A stretch of 64,000 bases of DNA from Flavobacteriales bacterium (GCA_016713875.1 JADJOI010000003.1:3410001-3474000), one strand, 5' to 3'. Shown: positions 14,685 to 24,500, counted from the first letter of the stretch. Notes: generated from the letters alone by a model not told the origin. Made by a program: numbers and translations.

Positions 14685-16670
14685 TCAGCGCTTCACGAAG
14701 CGCTCCTGCAGCAAGGTGCCTTCCTGCTCCACCTGCAGCACGTACACGCCGGGGGCGAGATCCGCGATGTCCAGGGTGGCCTCGCGCAGGACGGAGCGGA
14801 GTACGGGCTGGCCCGCGGTGTTCAGCACGGTGGCGTTCGCGTTGCGCAACGGCAGGGAGGAGCTCAGGTACAGGACGGTCTCGACCGGATTGGGGTAGGT
14901 GCTCAACGTGGCCTCAGGGGTCACGGCGGTCACGCCGGTGGAGAGGCCTTCGATGACATGTACCGTGCCGTTGATGGCCGGCATATCGATCACATCCACG
15001 ATACCGCTGGGCCAGGAGACGATCACTTGGTCCACGAAGCTGTCCTGGCCGAGCCCGAAATGGGCGTTCAGCGTGCTCATGTACCGGAAGCCGTCGCCGC
15101 TGCGGATGTCGCGGATCCGGGTGCCGGACTGGGTGACGACCTCCACACGGGCGCCGATCCCGTTGGTGTTGCTCACCGTGCCTTCAAGCGTCACCTTCAG
15201 CCAGTTGTTGCCCGTGAGCGCGTTCATGTGCACGGTGCCGCCGTTCACGATGTCGAGGTAGCCATCGTTGTCCAGGTCGCCCACCGGACCGTTGGTGGGG
15301 GTCACCGTGTGCAGGCTGAAGGTCATGTTGCCGTTGTTGCGCAACAGTTTCCCCCCGCCCATCACATCCAGCCAGCCGTCGTTGTCGAAGTCGTGCGTGA
15401 TCCACTCGATGCTCTGGCCGCCGTGGGTGTCGAATCCGGACCCGACGGTCACGTTGGTGAAGGTGCTGCCGTCATTGCGCATCAGCTTGTGGCCTCCGTT
15501 GGTGAAGGAGCTGGCGCCCTGCAGCACGTCCATGTCGCCGTCGTTGTCGTAGTCGCCCCAGGCCGAGCTCCAGCTCTGCTGGTTGTCGGCCAGGTTCATC
15601 AGCGCGGCCACCTCGGTCCAGGTGCCGTCGCCGTTGTTGCGGTGCAGTTGGTCGATGTTGGCCGGGCCCACCCCGCCGCGGCACTTGGCGATGAAGAGGT
15701 CCACATCGTGGTCGTTGTCATAGTCGACCCAGATGCTGCCGTAGTTGCCTCCGTCCGGGGTGTCGCCCAGGCCGCCCTGGTAGTAGGTAAGGTTGCCCTG
15801 GCCATCGTTCAGGTAGTACACATTGGGCTCCACGTCGTGGCAGACGAAGGCGTCCAGGTGCCCGTCATTGTTGATGTCCACGTAGTTGGACCGCTGGCAG
15901 AAGATCCACTCGGTCTGGGAGTTCTCGATGTAGGCCGTGGCGTCGGCGTTCGCGAGCATGAAGGTGGCCGAACCGCCGGCATAGAGGAGGTCGTTGTATC
16001 CGTTGCCGTCCAGGTCGCCGGCAGCCAGGCTCCAGTACGGTGTGGTATCGGCCGTATCGGTGGGGAACACGGTCTGCACGAGGCCACCGCCGGTCTGCTG
16101 ATGGTTGATCGTGATCTGCAGCTCGGTGACCCGCACCACGTCGTCCAGGTGGTCGCCGTTCATGTCCACGGCGGCCACGGTGCTTCCGGCGCCGGCCGGC
16201 AGGGTCAGCGGAGAGAAGCTGAACACCGGGATCACGATCGGGGCTTCGCTGAGCTGGAAGGTGAAGCCGTTGGAGCTCCAGCGGTTGTCGAAGGCGATGA
16301 TGTAGGTGGATCCGGCGGCCACGTTGAAGGTGAGGAACGCGGTGTTGTTCACGCCCGAATCATCATCACCGGCCACGCAGGCCAGGGCGCCGCAGCCGCC
16401 CAGGTAGACGTGCATGCGGCTGTCGGTCAACGCTCCGATGGCCGTGTTGATGGTCACCGTGTAATTGGATGCGGGCGTGTAGCTGTACCACTCACCGGCC
16501 GAGGCCCCGGCACCGTTCGGCGCGCAGATCGGCGAAGGCACCTGAGCGCCGTTGATCGTGGACACCACATAGGAGCCGGCGATGATGGGCAGGGCCGATG
16601 CGCAGTTGTCCTGGGCCAGGGCGGGCACTGCGCCAAGGAGGGCGATCGAAAGGGGGATGAGGTGCTTCAT
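14685..16670 (-). CDS. Secreted FG-GAP/VCBS and ASPIC-UnbV (CRTAC1-like) protein with T9SS tail
   Basis: This encodes 661 residues from the ATG at 16670 (MKHLIPLSIALLGAVPALAQ signal peptide). Residues of about 25-150 resemble a jelly-roll domain. From about 190 to 500 there are FG-GAP/VCBS repeats with calcium-type loops such as DLDGNGYNDLLYAG and DYDNDGDMDVLQG. An ASPIC/UnbV domain follows (GIGARVEVVTQSG to VSWPSGIVDVI). The last 80 residues are a type A T9SS sorting domain (TYPNPVETVLYLSS to RFVKR). This is a beta-propeller surface protein of the CRTAC1 type. It follows a diheme cytochrome gene by 19 bases and is probably cotranscribed with it. Confidence 0.85.
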   Translation of the reverse strand: MKHLIPLSIALLGAVPALAQDNCASALPIIAGSYVVSTINGAQVPSPICAPNGAGASAGEWYSYTPASNYTVTINTAIGALTDSRMHVYLGGCGALACVAGDDDSGVNNTAFLTFNVAAGSTYIIAFDNRWSSNGFTFQLSEAPIVIPVFSFSPLTLPAGAGSTVAAVDMNGDHLDDVVRVTELQITINHQQTGGGLVQTVFPTDTADTTPYWSLAAGDLDGNGYNDLLYAGGSATFMLANADATAYIENSQTEWIFCQRSNYVDINNDGHLDAFVCHDVEPNVYYLNDGQGNLTYYQGGLGDTPDGGNYGSIWVDYDNDHDVDLFIAKCRGGVGPANIDQLHRNNGDGTWTEVAALMNLADNQQSWSSAWGDYDNDGDMDVLQGASSFTNGGHKLMRNDGSTFTNVTVGSGFDTHGGQSIEWITHDFDNDGWLDVMGGGKLLRNNGNMTFSLHTVTPTNGPVGDLDNDGYLDIVNGGTVHMNALTGNNWLKVTLEGTVSNTNGIGARVEVVTQSGTRIRDIRSGDGFRYMSTLNAHFGLGQDSFVDQVIVSWPSGIVDVIDMPAINGTVHVIEGLSTGVTAVTPEATLSTYPNPVETVLYLSSSLPLRNANATVLNTAGQPVLRSVLREATLDIADLAPGVYVLQVEQEGTLLQERFVKR

Positions 16671-16689
16671 GGGTGGGTTGGTTTGCAGG

Positions 16690-17799
16690 TCAGGGGCAGG
16701 GTGGGCCGAGCGAGGAGATCCACTCATTGATCACGGCCAGGCCCTCGCGGTGTACGAGGGTACGGCCGAGCAGGGGCATGCGCACCGACCCGTCGGTGGA
16801 GCTCAGGCGCAGGTGCATCATGGAGCGTGTGGTGTCGCCGGCGGCCACGATGTGGGTCACCGATGCGTCGATGGGGTCGTCCGGCAGCACGCAGACCCCG
16901 AGGTTGACCGGGTCCTGCGTATCCTGAAAGGCCAGGCGCAGGGGCCGATAGTCGCAATGGCGCTCGTCCGAATGGCAATGGGCGCATTGGATGTCCAGGT
17001 AGCCGCGCACGCGGTCCTCAACCGGCAATGACGTTTCCATCCAGTCCGGCGTTGCTTGGATGCCCGATGGGAAGCCGGGCGCCAGGTAGCCCTCCTGTAC
17101 CCAGCGTGCCAGCTGGTTCATCGTGCCATCAGGGTACGCCATGTCCACGTTCAGGTTGCGCGGCTTGGGACCGATGGGCAGGGGGTCCGTGTTCACCTTG
17201 TGGCAGGTGAAGCACTCGGAGGCCGACGGGATGCGGTAGGTCGTGCTCATCGTCCCATGTTCACTGTCCGTCCACGCGATGGGAACATATCCGCCGTCCA
17301 TGTCCAGGTGGGCCTCGGTCTGCTCGGGGTTCCAGATGTAGTTGGCGAACTCCCACGCGCCGTTCCGGCGGAACATCAACCGCGTTTCGATGATCCTCCG
17401 TTCCCCGTCGGGGGCCGTGTTGTCGTACCAGAAGTTCTTGATCAACACCGTGCCTTCTTCGAACGCCAACTGCTCGTGGTCGCTCACATAGGAGGCCTGG
17501 GCTCCGGCGGGCATCCACACGAACCGGTTCTTGTGCGCGTAGTCCGTGAACAGCGTGTTGATGGGCGCGAACGGGAGCACCCCGGTGTTCGGTTCCAGTT
17601 GGTCAAGCTCCCCCACGAAGAAGCGGTAGGTGCTCAGGACGGGGTAGGGCAGGGAAGGGAGGTCGACAAGCACGGGGCTGGCCGGCGGATCATCCGGGTC
17701 CGGTCCCACCAGTTCATGCGTGCATGCGGCGAAGGCGACGGTGCACACCGAGGCCAGGGCGAGGCCTCTGGGTGCGCGGGAACGCAGGACGGACCGCAT
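16690..17799 (-). CDS. Diheme c-type cytochrome lipoprotein (SO2930/HNE_0200-like)
   Basis: The protein has 369 residues. The N-terminus ends in a lipobox (VAFAAC), so it is a lipoprotein. Two haem-binding motifs are visible: CFTCH (about residue 195) and CAHCH (about residue 275). The N-terminal half (LPYPVLSTYRFFVG, NTLFTDYAHKNRFVWMP) matches the SO2930/HNE_0200 group of diheme cytochromes, whose electron partner is unknown. It is upstream of, and in the same direction as, the FG-GAP/ASPIC gene, which suggests a shared cell-surface role. Confidence 0.75.
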   Translation of the reverse strand: MRSVLRSRAPRGLALASVCTVAFAACTHELVGPDPDDPPASPVLVDLPSLPYPVLSTYRFFVGELDQLEPNTGVLPFAPINTLFTDYAHKNRFVWMPAGAQASYVSDHEQLAFEEGTVLIKNFWYDNTAPDGERRIIETRLMFRRNGAWEFANYIWNPEQTEAHLDMDGGYVPIAWTDSEHGTMSTTYRIPSASECFTCHKVNTDPLPIGPKPRNLNVDMAYPDGTMNQLARWVQEGYLAPGFPSGIQATPDWMETSLPVEDRVRGYLDIQCAHCHSDERHCDYRPLRLAFQDTQDPVNLGVCVLPDDPIDASVTHIVAAGDTTRSMMHLRLSSTDGSVRMPLLGRTLVHREGLAVINEWISSLGPPCP

Positions 17800-17802
17800 G
17801 AC

Positions 17803-17810
17803 CGAATGTA
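17803..17810 (-). promoter_or_regulatory. -7 box TACATTCG of the diheme cytochrome
   Basis: On the minus strand TACATTCG ends three bases before the ATG at 17799. Confidence 0.45.
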
Positions 17811-17879
17811 GACGACTTTTCCGGACCGCCCGGTGCCTGGGTGGTGCTTGGTCTTGCGATCCTGAGCCGGGGGCCGGGC

Positions 17880-17887
17880 TAACTTGC
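17880..17887 (+). promoter_or_regulatory. -7 box TAACTTGC of polA
   Basis: TAACTTGC ends four bases before the polA ATG at 17892. Confidence 0.45.
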
Positions 17888-17891
17888 CCGC

Positions 17892-20759
17892 ATGTCCGAT
17901 CCGACCCTGTCCGGAGCTGCGGCCGCCGATGCGGACAAGCGCCTCTTCCTCCTCGATGCCTACGCGCTCATCTACCGGGCCTACTTCAGCTTCATCCGGG
18001 CGCCCCGGGTGAACAGTAAGGGCTTCAACACCAGCGCGGCGTTCGGCTTCACCACCACCCTGCTCGACCTCATCAAGCGCGAGCAGCCCACCCACATCGC
18101 CGTAGTGTTCGACACAGCGGCGCCCACTGAGCGGCATGAGACCCTGCTGGACTACAAAGCCAACCGCGAGGAGACCCCCGAGGAGATCCGCAGCAACGTG
18201 CCCTACATCCGCCGCATCATCGAGGCGCTGCGCATCCCCGTGCTGGAGAGCGACGGCTACGAGGCCGACGATGTGATCGGGACCCTGGCCAAGAAGGCCG
18301 AGGCCGAGGGCTACCTCACCTACATGGTGACCCCCGACAAGGACTTCGGGCAGCTGGTGAGCGAGCGCATCATCATGTACAAGCCGGGCCGCGGCGGCGA
18401 ACCGCCTGAGAAGCTCGGTCCCAAGGAGATCTGCGAACGCTGGGGCGGTCTCAGCAGCCCCGAGCAGGTCAAGGACATCCTCGGGCTCATGGGCGATGCG
18501 GTGGACAACATCCCTGGCATCCCCGGTATCGGCGAGAAGACCGCCATGAAGCTCATCCAACAGTACGGGAGCCTGGAAGGAGTGCTCGAGAACACCGACA
18601 AGCTGAAGGGCAAGCAGCAGGAGAACGTGATCCAGTTCGCCGAACAGGGCCGCCTGAGCAAGCGGCTCGCCACCATCATCATCGATGCGCCGGTGGAGCT
18701 GGACCACGACGCCCTTCACCTGGACCCGCCCGACAAGGACAAGGTGCTGGAGGTGTTCAGCGAGCTCGAGTTCAAGACCCTGGCGAACCGGGTGCTGGGG
18801 GGCGAGGCGAACGGCACCGCCGAGGAACCCAAGGCCGGCAAGCGCGCCAAGGCGGTGGTGGCCAACACCGGCCAGGTGGACCTTTTCGGAAGCAGCGTGG
18901 ACGAGGAAGTCCACGTGGCCCTCACCGAGCTGGCCAACATCGGAACCGTGCCGCACCGCTACTTCCTGGCCCGCACCAACGAGGACCTGTACATGCTGGC
19001 GGCTCAGCTGAGGAAGCAGCCGCGCTTCTGCTTCGATACGGAGACCACCAGCACCGACGAGCGCACGGCTGAGCTGGTGGGCTTCTCCTTCAGCTGGAAG
19101 GACCATGAAGGGCATTACTTGCCCGTGCCCGAGGACCGCGCCAAGGCCCAGCGCATCGTGGACATCTTCAAGCCCGTACTGGAGAACGAGGCCATCGGCA
19201 AGGTGGCGCAGAACGCCAAGTACGACATGCGCGTGCTGGCCCGCTATGGCGTGGAGGTGAAGGGGCCCCTGTTCGACACCATGGTGGCCCACTTCCTGCT
19301 GAAGCCCGACCTGCAGAAGCATGGGATGGACTTCCTCAGCGAGACCTACCTCGGCTACCGACCGGTGAGCATCACCACGCTCATCGGCGAGAAGGGCCGT
19401 GGCAAGGTGCAGAAGAGCATGCGCGAGGTAGAGGTGGAGCTGGTGAAGGACTATGCCGCCGAGGACGCTGACGTCACCTGGCAGCTGTCCGGCAAGCTGG
19501 AGCCCCTGCTGGCGGAGGACGAAGTGACCGGGCTCTTCAACGAGGTGGAGATGCCCCTGGTGCACGTGCTCGCCGACATGGAAACGGAGGGCATCCGCAT
19601 CGACATCCCGGCGCTGAAGCAGTTCAGCGAGGAGCTGGGCACGGAGCTGATCCGCCTGCAGGACGCGATCCACCAGGCCTGCGGGGTGCCCTTCAACATC
19701 GACAGTCCGAAGCAGCTCGGCGACGTGCTCTTCGAGACCCTGAAGCTCGGCGGTGACAAGGTGAAGAAGACCGCCAAGACCGGTCAGTACCAGACCAGCG
19801 AGGACATCCTGCAGGAGCTGAGCAACGCGCACCCCGCGATCCCGCTGATCCTGGACTACCGCAGTCTGCGCAAGCTGAAGGGCACATATGTGGACACCCT
19901 GCCCGAGGCCGCGGACCCTGTGACCCACCGCGTGCACACCAGCTACCTGCAGACCGTGGCCGCCACCGGTCGTCTGGCCAGCAACGACCCCAACCTGCAG
20001 AACATCCCCATCCGCACCGAGAAGGGGCGTGAGATCCGCAAGGCCTTCGTGCCGCGCAGCGAGGAGTACCAGCTCCTCAGCGCCGACTACAGCCAGATCG
20101 AGCTGCGCATCATCGCCCACATGAGCGGCGATGCCAACATGCAGGAGGCCTTCCGCAGGGGGCTCGACATCCACGCGGCCACGGCGGCCAAGGTGTTCAA
20201 CGTCGACATCGCGGAGGTGACGCGCGAGCAGCGCAGCCGCGCGAAGGCCGTGAACTTCGGCATCGCCTACGGGCAGGGCGCCTTCGGGTTGGCCCAGAAC
20301 CTGGGCATCCCGCGCGGGGAGGCCAAGCAGATCATCGACGACTACTTCGCCCAGTTCCCCGGGGTGCGCAATTACATGGATGAGATGATCGGCTTCTGCC
20401 GGACCCACGGCTATATCAAGACCCTGATGGGCCGCCGGCGGTATCTGCCCGACATCACCAGCGCCAATAACACGGTGCGGGCCCAGGCCGAGCGCATCGC
20501 GATCAATGCGCCCATGCAGGGTTCGGCGGCCGATATCATCAAGGTGGCGATGGTGAACATCCACCGCGACATCCGCGAGCAGGGACTGAGTAGCAGGCTG
20601 TTGTTGCAGGTGCATGATGAACTGGTGTTCGATGCGCACGGGGACGAGCTGGATGGACTGAAGGCCATGGTGCGGACACGGATGGAAGGGGCGATGGCCC
20701 TGGATGTGCCGCTGGTTGTCGACATGGGCGTGGGGAAAAACTGGTTGGAGGCGCACTGA
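17892..20759 (+). CDS. polA: DNA polymerase I
   Basis: The protein has 955 residues, full length. The 5' nuclease domain (LFLLDAYALIYRAYF; SDGYEADDVIGTLA; TPDKDFGQL; PGIPGIGEKTA) occupies about 1-310. A 3'-5' exonuclease domain follows with its acidic motif FDTETTSTD (about 380), and appears intact (AQNAKYDMRVL, YAAEDADVTW). The polymerase domain carries motif A (LSADYSQIELRI, about 730), motif B (RSRAKAVNFGIAYGQG) and motif C (LQVHDELVF, about 906). It repairs DNA and removes Okazaki primers. The gene stands alone with its own promoter box. Confidence 0.97.
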   Translation: MSDPTLSGAAAADADKRLFLLDAYALIYRAYFSFIRAPRVNSKGFNTSAAFGFTTTLLDLIKREQPTHIAVVFDTAAPTERHETLLDYKANREETPEEIRSNVPYIRRIIEALRIPVLESDGYEADDVIGTLAKKAEAEGYLTYMVTPDKDFGQLVSERIIMYKPGRGGEPPEKLGPKEICERWGGLSSPEQVKDILGLMGDAVDNIPGIPGIGEKTAMKLIQQYGSLEGVLENTDKLKGKQQENVIQFAEQGRLSKRLATIIIDAPVELDHDALHLDPPDKDKVLEVFSELEFKTLANRVLGGEANGTAEEPKAGKRAKAVVANTGQVDLFGSSVDEEVHVALTELANIGTVPHRYFLARTNEDLYMLAAQLRKQPRFCFDTETTSTDERTAELVGFSFSWKDHEGHYLPVPEDRAKAQRIVDIFKPVLENEAIGKVAQNAKYDMRVLARYGVEVKGPLFDTMVAHFLLKPDLQKHGMDFLSETYLGYRPVSITTLIGEKGRGKVQKSMREVEVELVKDYAAEDADVTWQLSGKLEPLLAEDEVTGLFNEVEMPLVHVLADMETEGIRIDIPALKQFSEELGTELIRLQDAIHQACGVPFNIDSPKQLGDVLFETLKLGGDKVKKTAKTGQYQTSEDILQELSNAHPAIPLILDYRSLRKLKGTYVDTLPEAADPVTHRVHTSYLQTVAATGRLASNDPNLQNIPIRTEKGREIRKAFVPRSEEYQLLSADYSQIELRIIAHMSGDANMQEAFRRGLDIHAATAAKVFNVDIAEVTREQRSRAKAVNFGIAYGQGAFGLAQNLGIPRGEAKQIIDDYFAQFPGVRNYMDEMIGFCRTHGYIKTLMGRRRYLPDITSANNTVRAQAERIAINAPMQGSAADIIKVAMVNIHRDIREQGLSSRLLLQVHDELVFDAHGDELDGLKAMVRTRMEGAMALDVPLVVDMGVGKNWLEAH

Positions 20760-20802
20760 CCCGCGGCCGGTCCGGATGGACCTTTACCGCAGACTGGATC
20801 CC

Positions 20803-21702
20803 ATGATGCACTCCTCCCGGACCATGTGGCCGCTGGCGGCCGCCCTGGTCGTGCTGGTCGCCTGTGGCGGCGGCGAAAGCGGCCAACAGGACACTTTGAA
20901 CGTGCCCGACAGCGCGGATTCCGCGGCGCAGGCCGAGCGGATGCGGAAGACCCGCAACATCTTCTACAACATCCCATCCCCCATGGAGACGGCGGCGTTG
21001 CTCCGGAAGGCCGGTGCGGAATACGACAAGGACATCCTGAACGACGTGAAGAACGTGGACCGGTACACGGCCGCCAGCAAGCAGGCGCTGAACCTGGGCA
21101 TCTACGGCGCCGACCTCAGCTACGCCAGCGTCAACAACCAGACGCAGGAGAGCATGTTCTACACCAGCTGCGCCAAGAAACTGGCCGACCGCCTGGGGGT
21201 GAGCAACGCCTTCAACGACACCACGTTGGAGCGCATGGAGGCGAACATGAACGACCGCGATTCGCTGCTCAGCATCATCAGCGAGACCTATTGGAACGTG
21301 GACGCCTACCTGAAGGAGAATGAGCGCGATAACATCAGCGCGCTGATGATCGCCGGCGGCTGGGTGGAAGGCCTGTACATCGCCACACAGGTGGCCAGGA
21401 CCAAGGACACGCCGGAACTCCGGTCGCGCATCGCCGAGCAGCGCCTGAGCCTCAACGACCTGCTGGGGCTGATGAACACCTACACGGGGACCGACGAGGC
21501 GCTCAACGGGACCAAGGCCGACCTGAAGGCCCTTTCGGACCTCTTCGGGCCGGCACCTGCGGCCGGAACACCCGCACAAGTGACCCAGGAGAACGGTGTG
21601 GCCGTGATCGGTGGAGGCGAGCCCGCAGCGGCCCTCACGGACGATCAGCTGAAGGCGATCACCGAACGGACCGCCACCATCCGCAACGCCTACATCAACT
21701 GA
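20803..21702 (+). CDS. Conserved Bacteroidota lipoprotein of unknown function
   Basis: The product has 299 residues from the ATG at 20803; another ATG at 20776 is possible. The lipobox is VLVAC followed by GGGES, which suggests an outer-membrane lipoprotein. The mature part is helical (FYNIPSPMETAALLRKAGAEYD, ALNLGIYGADLSYASV). It has no catalytic motif I can name. Proteins of this type occur as single genes in many Bacteroidota. It follows polA closely and precedes a small secreted protein. Confidence 0.65.
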   Translation: MMHSSRTMWPLAAALVVLVACGGGESGQQDTLNVPDSADSAAQAERMRKTRNIFYNIPSPMETAALLRKAGAEYDKDILNDVKNVDRYTAASKQALNLGIYGADLSYASVNNQTQESMFYTSCAKKLADRLGVSNAFNDTTLERMEANMNDRDSLLSIISETYWNVDAYLKENERDNISALMIAGGWVEGLYIATQVARTKDTPELRSRIAEQRLSLNDLLGLMNTYTGTDEALNGTKADLKALSDLFGPAPAAGTPAQVTQENGVAVIGGGEPAAALTDDQLKAITERTATIRNAYIN

Positions 21703-21710
21703 GCACCGCC

Positions 21711-22154
21711 ATGACCGCCATGCGAACGACCCTCGCCCACGCAGCCCTGGCCGGTGCCCTGCTGATCGCCGCCACCGCCGCGCAGGCCCAGTGCCGCAGC
21801 TTTGCCAAGAACAAGTGCGTGCCGGAACTGGCCCCGTACAAGTTCAACGAGTCCTTCAATGCGGCCCAGCTCGCCCCCGGCGAGGAGGCCGAGGTGAACC
21901 TCACCTTCTTCAGCGGTCAGGAGTACCGCGTGATGGTGTGCACCCACCCGATCCTGGGCGAGGTGAACTGGAAACTGGTGGATGCCTCCAACAAGATCGT
22001 GTTCGAGAGCCTGGCCGATGAGCCCAAGCATCACTTCGACCTGCGCATGGCCTCCACGCAGCAGATGAAAGTGGTGGTGTGGGTGCCGGGCAAGGCGCGC
22101 ACCGACATGGTGCACGTCGGTTGCGTGGCCATTCTCGTGGGCTTCAAGGAGTGA
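21711..22154 (+). CDS. Small secreted protein of unknown function
   Basis: This encodes 147 residues; an ATG three codons in (21720) is an equally good start. A signal peptide (LAGALLIAATAAQAQ) precedes a compact beta-rich domain with four cysteines (CRSF, KCVP, VCTHP, VGCVA) that could form two disulfides. It lies nine bases after the lipoprotein gene in the same direction and is closed by a strong terminator, so the two are likely one unit. I do not recognise the family. Confidence 0.65.
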   Translation: MTAMRTTLAHAALAGALLIAATAAQAQCRSFAKNKCVPELAPYKFNESFNAAQLAPGEEAEVNLTFFSGQEYRVMVCTHPILGEVNWKLVDASNKIVFESLADEPKHHFDLRMASTQQMKVVVWVPGKARTDMVHVGCVAILVGFKE

Positions 22155-22174
22155 TCCGGCCCGCGGTCCTTTCA

Positions 22175-22208
22175 CACGAAGGCCCGGTCGTTCGACCGGG
22201 CCTTCGTG
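22175..22208. terminator. Bidirectional terminator hairpin
   Basis: Arms 22175-22190 and 22193-22208 (CACGAAGGCCCGGTCG and its inverse) form a long perfect hairpin between two convergent genes ending at 22154 and 22227. Confidence 0.8.
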
Positions 22209-22226
22209 TTCTCGCGGAGAAGGTGC

Positions 22227-24326
22227 TCAGTCCTTGGTGAAGCGGGTGAGCTGCGTGCGCCCGTTCTGGCGGATGACCGCCATGTAGACGCCTTTGGCAA
22301 GCCCGTCCACAGGCAGAGCGAGGCGGTTGAGGCCAGCGGGCAGAGCGCGCTCCGGCAGCTGGGCCACCAGGCGGCCTACGGGGTCAAGCACCTGCACCTG
22401 CAGCGGACCGCCTTCACGCAGGTCCATCACCAGATCGGCGTCCGCACCGGCCGGGTTGGGCACCACCAGCAGGCCTTCGCTGCCCTCGGTCACCAGCTCG
22501 GCCATGCCCACGGGAGCACCGTTCACGTTGATGTTGTCGATGAACAGGTTGTTACCGCCATCGCTCTCGAACTCGAACTTGAAGCGGAATTCGCTCACGT
22601 GGTAGGTGGTGCTGATGTTGTCCACCACGGACTCATCCCACTGCGCCTCGCTGGTGGGCGTGAAGGGGCTGGTCTGCAGGGAGGCCGTGTTGAGCGCCCC
22701 TGTGCCGTAAAGGATGTCACGCAGGCTCCAGGTCTCACCGCAATCCTTGCTCACGTACAGCTTCAGCACATCGTTGTTCTGCGTATTGCGTTGCGCATAG
22801 GCGTAGCGGTAGCTGATCACGATGTCGGTGGCGTTGCTCATGTCCAGCGTGTTGCTCACCAGCTCGTCGATCTCGCCTTCGCCGCTCACATAGTTGTTGA
22901 GACGAATGGACTTGGTGCTTTGGTAGCCGGTGGTGCTAACGAGCTGGAAGGCTCCGTTCCCTCCGACATCGTTCACGGCCCAATCGGTGTTGGGCAGCGT
23001 GGAGGTCGCCTCGAAGCCCTCGCTGTAGGGCACTGCAAGACCGGCGGCCGGCATCACCATCACATAGTTGTTCGCCTGGGTGCTCACCTGGGTGTTGCCG
23101 TTGCCGGCCACCAGGGTCACGGGGTAGAGGCCGGGGCTGCCGTAGGTGACCACCGGGTTCTGGTCGGTGCTCGTGGACGGCGCACCGCCCGGGAACGACC
23201 ATTCCCAGGTGGTGGCGCCATGGTAGCTCATATCGGTGAACTGAACGGTGCCGCCGGAGCAGACCTCCCGAAGGTCGCTGGTGAAGGCCGCGGCGCACAG
23301 GACATCGGTGCCGGTGGTGCCCGTGGCCGCCAGGTTGGACGGTTGCCAGAGCTGGTTGCGCTGGGCGGTGCCCGAGTTCAGGGCGGCCAGCATCCGCGTT
23401 TTCTGGCCTTCGGTGAACATCTTGGAGCAGTAGGAATACTCCATGTAGTTCTCCACGTTGTCCAAGGTGCTGCTGCAGGTGGCACCGGACAGGGTGCAAC
23501 TGGTCCAGCCTTCCGTGTTCGGTGTATCGCCCACGTTGTCGTCCTCATTGCAATTGCTGGCGAGGCCCGGTTCATTGGTCGGGCCCCAGCAATGCCGGAG
23601 GTTGATCCAGTGGCCCACTTCGTGGGTGAGGGTGCGCGAGCGGCTCACGCTGCTGGTGCCGATGCTCCCGGTGTAGTTGTGCAGCAGCACGATGCCGTCC
23701 GCCGCCGCGGCAAAGGGGCTGTTCACAGAGCCCGGCGTCAGCGTGTAGCCGGCCGCACCGTCGGCATAGGCGCAGACCCACACGTTCAGGTACTTGTTGC
23801 GCGGCCACTGGATCAGGTCCTTCATGTCCTGGGTGCCGTCGTTGGTCAGGATGTCCTGGATGCGGTTGATGCCACTGGTACAGTCGCCGTTCGGGTCCAG
23901 TTGGGCCAGACGGAAGGTGACCCCCACATCGGCCACAATGCCCAGGAACTCCGGCCGCACGTTGTCCCAGTCGGCGTTCAGCTTGTTGAAGTCATCGTTC
24001 AGCACGCGGATCGCATCGTGCACCTGGGCGTCGCTGATGTTCTCCGGCCCGTTGTTGTGGATGATGTGGAACACGACAGGCAGCACGTAAGTGCTTCCGC
24101 CGCGTTCGGCTTCGCTCAATTGGGCATACTGCTGGGTGAAGGCCTCCAGATCGGCCTCATCGTCAGCGATGCGCTGCAGGCGCTGGGGGTCGTTCTGGTG
24201 CAGCGGGGCCAGGTGCTCCAAGCCGTGCGTGCTACAGTGGAAGGGGACGTCCTGCTGGGCCTGCAGCGGGCCGAAGGGGATCAGGGCCGCCAGAAGCAGG
24301 GGCCCGAACGGGTTCGTATGGGTCAT
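22227..24326 (-). CDS. Secreted M43 (pappalysin-like) zinc metalloprotease with PKD domain and T9SS tail
   Basis: The protein has 699 residues from the ATG at 24326. A signal peptide (PFGPLLLAALIPFGPLQA) and a propeptide-like region precede the metzincin motif HEVGHWINLRH (His, Glu, His, His). The downstream elements ASNCNEDDNVGDTPN and NYMEYSYCSKMFTEGQ follow, the latter containing the Met-turn. A PKD domain follows (VQFTDMSYHGATTWEWSFPGG), then a MAM-like or jelly-roll domain and a type A T9SS domain ending VPNPAGADADLVM to RFTKD. It is a cell-surface or released protease. A promoter box lies about 30 bases upstream. Confidence 0.88.
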   Translation of the reverse strand: MTHTNPFGPLLLAALIPFGPLQAQQDVPFHCSTHGLEHLAPLHQNDPQRLQRIADDEADLEAFTQQYAQLSEAERGGSTYVLPVVFHIIHNNGPENISDAQVHDAIRVLNDDFNKLNADWDNVRPEFLGIVADVGVTFRLAQLDPNGDCTSGINRIQDILTNDGTQDMKDLIQWPRNKYLNVWVCAYADGAAGYTLTPGSVNSPFAAAADGIVLLHNYTGSIGTSSVSRSRTLTHEVGHWINLRHCWGPTNEPGLASNCNEDDNVGDTPNTEGWTSCTLSGATCSSTLDNVENYMEYSYCSKMFTEGQKTRMLAALNSGTAQRNQLWQPSNLAATGTTGTDVLCAAAFTSDLREVCSGGTVQFTDMSYHGATTWEWSFPGGAPSTSTDQNPVVTYGSPGLYPVTLVAGNGNTQVSTQANNYVMVMPAAGLAVPYSEGFEATSTLPNTDWAVNDVGGNGAFQLVSTTGYQSTKSIRLNNYVSGEGEIDELVSNTLDMSNATDIVISYRYAYAQRNTQNNDVLKLYVSKDCGETWSLRDILYGTGALNTASLQTSPFTPTSEAQWDESVVDNISTTYHVSEFRFKFEFESDGGNNLFIDNINVNGAPVGMAELVTEGSEGLLVVPNPAGADADLVMDLREGGPLQVQVLDPVGRLVAQLPERALPAGLNRLALPVDGLAKGVYMAVIRQNGRTQLTRFTKD

Positions 24327-24355
24327 CACAAGGGGGCGCTCGGAAGAAGCGGAGC

Positions 24356-24363
24356 GCAAGATA
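24356..24363 (-). promoter_or_regulatory. -7 box TATCTTGC of the M43 protease gene
   Basis: On the minus strand TATCTTGC lies 29 bases before the ATG at 24326. Confidence 0.4.
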
Positions 24364-24500
24364 AACGCCCACCCCCTGCCAACGGTTGGTCAGCAAGCTT
24401 GCATTTCGCCCCGACCCTTGGGATCCGAGAAGGACCTGACAAGGACCTGACGATCAGCAGGGTGGACGGCCTGCCTGCGTTCATCGCCCTGGGCGGACCG

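Noticed and set aside
14643..16730. Open plus-strand frame of about 695 codons opposite the FG-GAP gene
   Set aside because: Composition (VVHVHVAVVV-type) is that of a shadow of the opposite strand, and the minus-strand gene has clear domains, signal peptide and terminator.
17634..20756. Open minus-strand frame of about 1040 codons opposite polA
   Set aside because: It is antisense to a complete polA, is rich in His, Val, Gln and Ala as expected for the complement of high-GC codons, and has no signal or motif.
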